Below, piece by piece: positions 13,929-20,165 of a DNA stretch of 20,165 nucleotides. Position numbers and translations under genes: made by a program. This DNA is from a virus. The first letter of the stretch is position 1, and each line of letters starts with the position of its first letter. The stretch is taken from positions 1 to 20,165 of IMG/VR virus record IMGVR_UViG_3300046804_003870; one strand, written 5' to 3'. The notes beneath the pieces are model-generated. The model had not been told where the DNA came from. It was given only the letters and a program-made list of their open reading frames with translations, and made no database searches.

Positions 13929-15950
13929 ATGGCATTAAAAACTTTAAATAAAAATTGGTCAAATAATCAACGAGACATAAATTATGTTGGAAAGGATTTT
14001 TCAACATTAAAAGAAAATCTTATTGATTTTACAAAAACATATTTTCCAAATACATATTCGGATTTTAGCGAAGCTTCTCCTGGTATGGTATTTGTTGAAA
14101 TGGCATCTTACATAGGTGATGTACTTTCTTTTTATCAAGATATTCAATTAAAGGAATCATTGTTAAACCATGCAACAGAAAGGAAAAATATATTATCAAT
14201 AGCACAATCTTTAGGATATAAACCAAAAGTAACATCGCCGGCAATTACAAACCTAACAGTTTATCAAGTAGTTCCTGCAGTAGAAAATGCGGTTAATCCT
14301 ATTCCTGACAGCAGATATTATTTAAAAATAAAAGAAGGTATGGAAGCCACAACCAATGGTGGTATAATATTTAGAACTAGCGATGAGATTGATTTTGCAT
14401 CGGATTTAAATAGAGAAATTGATGTTTACGAAAGAAACAATAATGGACTTCCTATATCATATGTGGTAACAAAAAAGGTAAAAGCAATATCGGCAAATCA
14501 AAAAGAAGTTGTTTTAACTATACCATCAAATGATATAGAATATCCATCTATAACATTGAGTGATACAAATATTATATCTATTGTTTCCGTAAAAGATGAA
14601 GATAATAATGAATACTTTGAAGTACCTTATTTAGCACAGGAAAGTATTTTTGTAGAAAAAGAAAATACTGCATCAAATAGTAATTTATCAGAGTATTCAT
14701 CTGGTGTACCATACATATTGGAAGTTAAAAAAGTTCCAAGAAGATTTTCAGTAAAAGTAAATTCCGATAATACTATTGATTTACAATTTGGAAGTGGAGA
14801 TGTAAATTTAAGTGATGATGTTATTTTACCAAATACAAAAAACATTGGATTAGGATTAGCAAATTCCGTAAGTAGATTAAATGAAGGAATTGACCCATCA
14901 AATTTTTTAAAAACAAACACATTTGGTATTGCACCAGCTGGTAAATCTTTAACAATAAAATATTTAGTGGGTGGTGGAATTGAATCTAATGTAAATTCAG
15001 AAGAATTGACATTAATAAATAAAATTGAATATAACGAAGATTTATTATCAATAGATAATGATATATTAGCCGGATATCAGGCAGGTAAAGAAACAATGGC
15101 GGTAACAAATTTAGAACCTGCAATTGGTGGTAGAGATGCGGAATCGGTTGAAGAAATTAGACAAAATGCATTAGCAATGTTTGGTTCTCAAAATAGAGCA
15201 GTAACTAAACAAGATTATATTGTTCGTGCTTTATCTATGCCTACAAAATATGGTAGTGTTGCAAAGGTATATGTATCAGCTGATGGTGAAATAGATAATA
15301 ATTCTCCTGCTAGTATATTAGCTAATCCAAAAAATTTACAAGAATTTACAAATTTAGTAGATTCTATAAAAGATTTATCCAAAGTGGATATGCAAAAAGA
15401 ATTAGTTAAATATTTAACTCAAAAAAGAGGAAATGTTGCAGAAGTTAATAATCCGTTTGCAATCAATATGTACGTTTTAGGATATAATTCAGATAAAAAA
15501 TTAACAACAATAAATCCAGCAGTAAGAGAAAATCTTAAAACTTATTTAGGAGAATATAGAGTACTTACAGATGCGGTTAATATTATAGATGGATTTATTG
15601 TTAATATTGGTGTTGATTTTGAAATAGTAACATATTCAAACTATAATAAAACGGAAGTTTTGGCAGCATGTTTATCGGAATTGCAAAACTATTTTAATAT
15701 AGATAATTGGACATTTAATAAACCAATCAATATTTCTGAAATTGAATTAATATTAGCAAATGTAGAAGGAGTTATGAGTGTACCATCCGTTAGAGTATAT
15801 AATATATGTGGTGATGGTGGAAATGGATATTCTCCAAACAAATATAATATAAATGAGGCGACTAAAGGTAAAATTATTTATCCATCTTTAGACCCTTGTG
15901 TTTTCGAAGTAAGATTCCCTAACAAAGATATAAAAGGAAGAGCTTTATAA
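13929..15950 (+). CDS. gp6-like baseplate wedge protein (baseplate-J family)
   Basis: A 673-residue wedge protein close in length to T4 gp6 (660). The N-terminal part has INYVGKDFSTLKENLIDF and FSEASPGMVFVEMASYIGDVLSFYQ (about 48-72), a gp6/baseplate-J hallmark. HATERKNILSIAQSLGYKPK follows. The baseplate-J core is visible at about 396-450: AIGGRDAESVEEIRQNALAM and the QNRAVTKQDYIVRAL motif. The C-terminal third (about 510-640) has the FNIDNWTFNKPINISEI segment, as in gp6 proteins that shape the dimer interface. It forms the ring of the baseplate that changes conformation when the tail contracts. It lies just after gp25 with a nine-base gap. Confidence 0.93.
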   Translation: MALKTLNKNWSNNQRDINYVGKDFSTLKENLIDFTKTYFPNTYSDFSEASPGMVFVEMASYIGDVLSFYQDIQLKESLLNHATERKNILSIAQSLGYKPKVTSPAITNLTVYQVVPAVENAVNPIPDSRYYLKIKEGMEATTNGGIIFRTSDEIDFASDLNREIDVYERNNNGLPISYVVTKKVKAISANQKEVVLTIPSNDIEYPSITLSDTNIISIVSVKDEDNNEYFEVPYLAQESIFVEKENTASNSNLSEYSSGVPYILEVKKVPRRFSVKVNSDNTIDLQFGSGDVNLSDDVILPNTKNIGLGLANSVSRLNEGIDPSNFLKTNTFGIAPAGKSLTIKYLVGGGIESNVNSEELTLINKIEYNEDLLSIDNDILAGYQAGKETMAVTNLEPAIGGRDAESVEEIRQNALAMFGSQNRAVTKQDYIVRALSMPTKYGSVAKVYVSADGEIDNNSPASILANPKNLQEFTNLVDSIKDLSKVDMQKELVKYLTQKRGNVAEVNNPFAINMYVLGYNSDKKLTTINPAVRENLKTYLGEYRVLTDAVNIIDGFIVNIGVDFEIVTYSNYNKTEVLAACLSELQNYFNIDNWTFNKPINISEIELILANVEGVMSVPSVRVYNICGDGGNGYSPNKYNINEATKGKIIYPSLDPCVFEVRFPNKDIKGRAL

Positions 15951-15951
15951 T

Positions 15952-17043
15952 ATGCATAAATTTTTTACATCATCATACGACGCAAGTGTATATCTACAAC
16001 AACCTGAACAAAATGCAGGTAGAGATGAGATATTGGAAGTAGGTAAACTTTACTATGGTTCTACAAAGGATATTGCTAGAACTTTTATAAAGTTTAATAC
16101 TGGTTCATTAAAATCTGATATACAAAATATTGGAACAGGAAGTTGGAATACATTTTTAGTTCTTAAATCTGCAAACGCATCAGAAATACCATTAGAATAT
16201 ACAATTTATGCCAACGCAGTTTCTCAAAGTTGGTCAATGGGAACTGGTACAAAATTTGATAATATAACAACCGATGGTATTAGTTGGAAATATAGAGATG
16301 GTGTTAATAGTTGGCAAGATAATACCATCGGTGGAACTGCTTATTATGGAGCAGGAACAACAGGTTCAGCCAATGCGGAAGGTGGTACTTGGTATTTAAG
16401 TGGTTCTGCATCACAATCATTCAATAATGAACCGGATGATATTAGAATTGATGTGAGTGAAATTGTAAATCTTTGGTTGAGTGGTTCATTGCCAAATAAT
16501 GGTTTTGTTATCCACCATAGTTTAGAAAATGAAGAAAATACATTAGATTATGGCGTTCTTAAATTCTTTTCAAAAGAAACAAATACAATTTATCAACCAA
16601 AATTAGAATTAGTGTGGGATGATAGTGTATTCAATACAGGCTCCTTAATGGGTATAACCGGTTCAATTAGTTCTGACCCATTAGAAAATTCAAAAGTAGT
16701 TGTAACCAATTTACAAAAAGAATATTTTGAAAATACTAAAACAAAAATAAGAGTAAAAGGTAGAGATATTTATCCTTCTAAATCTTTTGGAACTACATTT
16801 GCATACGACCAGTCAAAATATTTACCAACATCTTCATATTATCAAATTGAAGATTATAAAACAAATGAGGTAATTGTTCCATTTGGAAATTATTCTAAAT
16901 TGAGTTGTGATTCAAAATCAAATTACTTTTATTTAGATACAAATACATACCCTATTAATAGAACTTATAAATTAAAATTAAAAGTTGTTGTTGATGGTGT
17001 TTCAAAAATAATTGATGACAAATTAATCTTTGATGTTATATAA
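15952..17043 (+). CDS. DNRLRE-like beta-sandwich virion protein
   Basis: A 363-residue probable structural protein. The first 215 residues resemble a DNRLRE-type (carbohydrate-binding-like) beta-sandwich: SYDASVYLQQPEQNAGRDEIL, KDIARTFIKFN, DIRIDVSEIVNLWLSG and NNGFVIHH follow the family pattern 'DA.v....N.G....l.v...rt.ikF...v..W..g...n.Gf.l'. The C-terminal half (about 225-363) is rich in beta-strand and could be an extra Ig-like or adhesin part. In T4 the position after gp6 holds gp7, which is much longer, so this is not a clear gp7 homologue. It may be a peripheral wedge or fibre-attaching protein. The TAA overlaps the next ATG by one base. Confidence 0.65.
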   Translation: MHKFFTSSYDASVYLQQPEQNAGRDEILEVGKLYYGSTKDIARTFIKFNTGSLKSDIQNIGTGSWNTFLVLKSANASEIPLEYTIYANAVSQSWSMGTGTKFDNITTDGISWKYRDGVNSWQDNTIGGTAYYGAGTTGSANAEGGTWYLSGSASQSFNNEPDDIRIDVSEIVNLWLSGSLPNNGFVIHHSLENEENTLDYGVLKFFSKETNTIYQPKLELVWDDSVFNTGSLMGITGSISSDPLENSKVVVTNLQKEYFENTKTKIRVKGRDIYPSKSFGTTFAYDQSKYLPTSSYYQIEDYKTNEVIVPFGNYSKLSCDSKSNYFYLDTNTYPINRTYKLKLKVVVDGVSKIIDDKLIFDVI

Positions 17044-18158
17044 TGACAAATTTAGAAGCAATAGCATTAAAACTACAAGAAGAAAAAGATAAAAGACTTG
17101 AACAGATTTTAAGTATTTCAGGTTCTGCTGCTATTACTAAAAATGAATATAACGTAAATATAGTTGATGATTCGAATCCAGCATCTTCATTATTATTTAA
17201 AAAATTAAATAAACCAAAATTAGATGATGAACGAATTGTAAAAGCAATTGATGTTAATTTAAAGGAATTAAAACCTAATATTCCAAAACAAATAAAAGAT
17301 TTAGTTCCTAAACCTTTATATGATGATGTTGTTTCTCAAAATGAAAATTTGAGAGCAACTGTTATTAAATTAGAAAGTGATGTTGAAACTTTAAATTCAA
17401 CCGTTGCCGATTTACAAACAAAAGTTCAAACCGAAATAAATAACAGATTAAGTATTGAACAAACCAATGATGTATTGGTAAATCAATTAGAAACAATCAA
17501 TAAAACTATTGAAGAATTCACAGGTCAAATATCAACATCATTACAAAAATCGGTTGATGAAAGTATTTTGAGAGCTGCGCTACAATCACAAAACACAGGA
17601 TTCAAAGCACAAATTAATGCGTTAATTAAACAAATTGATTCATTGAATTCAATCATTGAAGGTTTGCAATCTCAATTGGGAGCAGTTCAACAACAACAAG
17701 CAATTCAACAATCAACTGCGAATGTAGCATTGGCAAGTGGCGCGGATGTTGTTAATAATGTTGTTGCTGTAAAAGTTACTCCTAAAAAAGAAAAAGCTGA
17801 ATATCCTGATTTTGATGCAAGAATTAATAATAAGGATAGTGCAAATAAATGGATTTGTGGTAATACTATTGATATTACAAATAATGATACAAAAGATGTA
17901 CAGATATCAATTACAACCCAATTTGATGAAAACCAAAAGTGGTTCAGTTTACCAAAAACAAACTTCAGCATACCACCTGGTCAAAATGATAAATTGGCAT
18001 TAACTATAACTCCTGGTGGTTGTAGATATGGTAAAAGAGACCATAGTAAATTTGTCGGCGGAACAATGAAAATTGTAGTAAAAAGAACTGCAGATGGAAG
18101 TGAACAAACTAAAGAATATAAATTACAAATTGGTATAATGCATCCAAATTCATACTAA
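17043..18158 (+). CDS. Virion coiled-coil protein with C-terminal Ig-like domain
   Basis: No named family. The 371-residue protein has an N-terminal region with helix and strand elements (1-95) and a long coiled coil (about 95-225, ENLRATVIKLESDVETLNSTVADLQTKV and later heptads). A Gln-rich linker (215-230) follows, with an Ig-like beta-domain at the C-terminus (about 262-371). That domain has GNTIDITNNDTKDVQISITT and NFSIPPGQNDKLALTITPGGC, resembling immunoglobulin-like modules in phage structural proteins. The shape suits a fibrous or rod-like tail component, possibly trimeric. It follows the DNRLRE-like gene with a one-base overlap (TAATG) and precedes the 18165 gene by six bases. Confidence 0.65.
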   Translation: MTNLEAIALKLQEEKDKRLEQILSISGSAAITKNEYNVNIVDDSNPASSLLFKKLNKPKLDDERIVKAIDVNLKELKPNIPKQIKDLVPKPLYDDVVSQNENLRATVIKLESDVETLNSTVADLQTKVQTEINNRLSIEQTNDVLVNQLETINKTIEEFTGQISTSLQKSVDESILRAALQSQNTGFKAQINALIKQIDSLNSIIEGLQSQLGAVQQQQAIQQSTANVALASGADVVNNVVAVKVTPKKEKAEYPDFDARINNKDSANKWICGNTIDITNNDTKDVQISITTQFDENQKWFSLPKTNFSIPPGQNDKLALTITPGGCRYGKRDHSKFVGGTMKIVVKRTADGSEQTKEYKLQIGIMHPNSY

Positions 18159-18164
18159 TAAAAT

Positions 18165-19532
18165 ATGAGCATAAAAAAATATACAAATTTTGAACAAGTA
18201 AATCTTAAAAAAGATAATGAAGGGCAGTATTTACAAGCCGAAGATTTCTTTATTATAACAAAGAATGAAAGAGAAGAAAGTTACTTTGGTGAATGTAAAT
18301 ATGATGTAATGGAAGTTGCCGTTTACGATATAAACAATAATTTACTCCCACATAAAACAGGAAAAAATGTTGCATATATAAAATCGCAAAACATTGCAGA
18401 ATATATGTATAATGTAACAAACCAACAAGCGCAAAAAGAATTAGCAATTAATATAGAAAAATTACTTAATGATTTAGGATTTACAAACGGAATATTAAAA
18501 GTTAATATAAATTTTGTAAGAAATAAAGTTGGTTCTGATAATGAATTGGAGAGAGTTTGGATTCAAGAAATTTCTCCTTCAAGAGAAGAAATTCGTATTC
18601 TTCCTTTAAAAACACAATACGAACCAATTACTAAAAAAAATGCAAAAGAATTTGATGATATAAACAATCTAACAAAAGATTTTATCTATTATAAAAGAGA
18701 AATAATTAATTCTTTAGATTTATATCAATCTTCTTTTTTAGAAAAGATAGATTCAGCATTGGAAACTAAATTTGGAAAAGATTTTTTTAATGTATTAAAA
18801 ACAGATTTTGGATTATCAAAATTTGCAGATTTAAGAACAAAAATATTTTCAGATTTTAGAACATCTGTTAATTATTATTTAGAAAATCGTTATTATACAT
18901 TTGGTGAATCTACCTACGGTGCACCCTCTGAAATTCGTTTTGAAAATTGTGAAAGATATGATTTTTCAACAATTTTAGGAGTTATTGAAAATATATTAGC
19001 AAATTGTATAGATATTAATATGTCATTCTTAAAAAGAAGAACTGTTGATATTAAAAAAATTCCTAAAGAATTTAAAACTGTTACGTTTAATAAAAATATA
19101 AAAGATACAATTGGAGCATTGGGTGATCCTGTTAAAGATATTAAAGTTGTATTTGATGGTGAAAGAATTAAAATAAAGGATGAAAAGCCGGTTCCTAAAT
19201 TCCCAACAATCATACAGGATAGAGATGAAATAATTTTACCACCTCCTCCAAAAAAGGATGTGATAATAGATAATCCACCACCACCAAAAGAAAAAGATAT
19301 TTTACCACCACCAAAAGAAAAAGATATTTTACCACCAAATGATGGTGATATTATAATATTCCCACCGCCACCAAAAGAAGAAATAATACAACCACCTATA
19401 AAAGAGCAAGAGCAAACATATGGTGGAGGGGGTGGAGGTTCTATATCAAATGGTATGGATAGTGGTGAATTTGATTTTAATCCTACTACAAAATTAGTAG
19501 ATGTAGCACCTGATAGAAAAGCTATGAAGTAA
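18165..19532 (+). CDS. Probable virion protein with Pro- and Gly-rich C-terminal tail
   Basis: The 455-residue protein has no recognised family. Residues 1-350 look like a mixed alpha/beta folded region, with motifs such as ELERVWIQEISPSREEIRILP and a helix-rich section (165-240). A Pro-rich tail (about 360-415) contains two perfect copies of PPPKEKDIL and further PPPPK and IIF segments. A run of six glycines (420-425) then leads to a short end (SNGMDSGEFDFNPTTK). The tail probably is flexible and could be a docking arm for another tail or fibre part. The next gene, at 19564, also has Gly/Pro-rich stretches. Its position in the baseplate run suggests a late structural protein. Confidence 0.6.
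   Translation: MSIKKYTNFEQVNLKKDNEGQYLQAEDFFIITKNEREESYFGECKYDVMEVAVYDINNNLLPHKTGKNVAYIKSQNIAEYMYNVTNQQAQKELAINIEKLLNDLGFTNGILKVNINFVRNKVGSDNELERVWIQEISPSREEIRILPLKTQYEPITKKNAKEFDDINNLTKDFIYYKREIINSLDLYQSSFLEKIDSALETKFGKDFFNVLKTDFGLSKFADLRTKIFSDFRTSVNYYLENRYYTFGESTYGAPSEIRFENCERYDFSTILGVIENILANCIDINMSFLKRRTVDIKKIPKEFKTVTFNKNIKDTIGALGDPVKDIKVVFDGERIKIKDEKPVPKFPTIIQDRDEIILPPPPKKDVIIDNPPPPKEKDILPPPKEKDILPPNDGDIIIFPPPPKEEIIQPPIKEQEQTYGGGGGGSISNGMDSGEFDFNPTTKLVDVAPDRKAMK
19278..19331 (+). repeat. Two perfect 27-base tandem repeats in coding sequence
   Basis: Units 19278-19304 and 19305-19331 are identical over 27 bases and encode PPPKEKDIL twice. A partial third unit (CCACCA) follows. The in-frame length and exact identity suggest recent duplication by slippage or recombination; copy number may vary between relatives. 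Confidence 0.92.
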
Positions 19533-19544
19533 ATTTAAATAAAA

Positions 19545-19555
19545 AATATTTATAA
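19545..19555 (+). promoter_or_regulatory. Candidate phage late-promoter motif AATATTTATAA (site C)
   Basis: This is a one-mismatch version of the site A/B motif in the 31-base gap before the last gene, eight bases ahead of its ATG. Its reverse complement contains TATAAATA, the exact T4 late -10 box, but facing away from the gene. The surrounding run of A and T makes chance matches possible. Confidence 0.38.
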
Positions 19556-19563
19556 AAAAGTAA

Positions 19564-20165
19564 ATGGCAAGAAGCGTAGATGATATTAATCCATTTGGAC
19601 CAACCGGTGGAAATATTGGAAATTTATCGGTAGGGCAAGAATATAATCCATTCACCCCAAGCCAAGGATTTTTTGGTGATATTGGTGGTGGCGGCGGTGG
19701 CGGCGGTTATACTCCACCGGTTGACCCAAATCCAGTATATGTACCACCAACTTATTCCGAACCAAACTCGGGTTCTTTAAAAATAAATTTAATTTCACCA
19801 GAACCTACGGAATTTTTAGAAAACGATATATCCGTTGGTATTGGTGTATCTACTACTTTAACATACAGCCCATCTTTAACATTTGGTAATAGTAAAATAT
19901 ATAAATCTAACACTACAAATAAAATATCAAAAAACTATTATGAAGTTAGTGTTAAGAGAACTCATTTTAATCCTTTATTTAATCCGGATGTAAATACCAA
20001 TGATACAATATCGTTTAATAATCCCGGAACAATGCCACTTGGAGATGTATTTAATACTCCATTTATAGGAGGAAGGTTGGCATTTACAAATATACCACCG
20101 GATGATTACCCATCAGGAACACCAACGTTACTTGATATTAATTTTAGAGAAAGAATTAGAATACA
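19564..20165 (+). CDS. Probable virion protein, 3' end outside window
   Basis: The frame is open from the ATG at 19564 to the end of the window (200 full codons). It starts MARSVDDINPFGPTGGNIG and then has a run of eight glycines (residues 41-48) followed by a Pro-rich stretch (YTPPVDPNPVYVPP). A beta-rich region follows (from about 72, e.g. LKINLISPEPTEFLENDISVG, SLTFGNSKIYKS). The gene start lies after site C. No family is recognised. The beta-rich sequence after a flexible Gly/Pro segment is compatible with a fibre or baseplate protein. It shares Gly/Pro-rich character with the preceding gene, which supports a joint structural role. Confidence 0.7.
   Translation, partial: MARSVDDINPFGPTGGNIGNLSVGQEYNPFTPSQGFFGDIGGGGGGGGYTPPVDPNPVYVPPTYSEPNSGSLKINLISPEPTEFLENDISVGIGVSTTLTYSPSLTFGNSKIYKSNTTNKISKNYYEVSVKRTHFNPLFNPDVNTNDTISFNNPGTMPLGDVFNTPFIGGRLAFTNIPPDDYPSGTPTLLDINFRERIRI

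Noticed and set aside
19278-19337. Direct repeats as a CRISPR-like array
   Set aside because: Only two adjacent copies without spacers, in frame, inside a Pro-rich coding tail.
1-20165. tRNA genes, insertion sequences and integration sites
   Set aside because: Gaps between genes are at most about 80 bases, and none shows a cloverleaf, transposase or attachment-site pattern.

Overview
This window is a densely packed, AT-rich piece of a tailed-phage genome, almost certainly a contractile-tailed phage distantly related to T4 (a myovirus). Every gene supported here lies on the + strand. The diagnostic genes are a baseplate block (gp5-like spike, gp25-like wedge, gp6/baseplate-J-like wedge) and a gp55-like late sigma factor. 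They come with cargo typical of large marine or freshwater T4-like phages: Hsp20, peptide deformylase, UV-damage endonuclease, an HD hydrolase, a 2OG-Fe(II) oxygenase, a NodU-type carbamoyltransferase, a radical SAM enzyme and SGNH proteins. A Bacteroidota (flavobacterial-like) host is inferred from A-rich leaders without Shine-Dalgarno sequences and from promoter-like sites of the form TTTG-N20-TATATTAG, close to the Bacteroidetes TTTG / TAnnTTTG pattern. No tRNA, rRNA, insertion sequence or CRISPR array was seen.

Layout. 1-1951: three overlapping genes (radical SAM, SGNH protein, 2OG oxygenase), the first cut by the window edge. 1953-3185: HD hydrolase and Hsp20, each behind a promoter-like region, closed by a clear intrinsic terminator. 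3194-4474: a 58-residue protein and a four-helix membrane/coiled-coil protein. 4478-12923: one unbroken run from a promoter-like site: UvsE, a nucleotidyltransferase, a DUF2061 membrane protein, peptide deformylase, a small membrane protein, the sigma factor, the carbamoyltransferase, a second SGNH protein, then the first baseplate genes. 12936-19532: a run behind an AATATTTATTA motif with gp25-like and gp6-like wedge proteins and three further probable virion proteins (a DNRLRE-like beta-sandwich, a coiled-coil/Ig-like protein, a Pro/Gly-rich-tailed protein). 19545-end: a similar motif and an unfinished Gly/Pro-rich probable virion protein.

How it fits together. The sigma factor sits directly upstream of the structural genes, and a recurring motif (AATATTTATWA) occupies three of the few intergenic gaps; this is a candidate late promoter. 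Neighbouring genes are mostly joined by 1-nt TAATG or 4-nt ATGA overlaps, suggesting translational coupling in place of Shine-Dalgarno initiation. The most interesting parts are the two enzyme cassettes (radical SAM-SGNH-2OG oxygenase, and carbamoyltransferase-SGNH), which may make a modified sugar or nucleobase; the substrates cannot be read from this sequence. No gene-free stretch exceeds about 80 bases.
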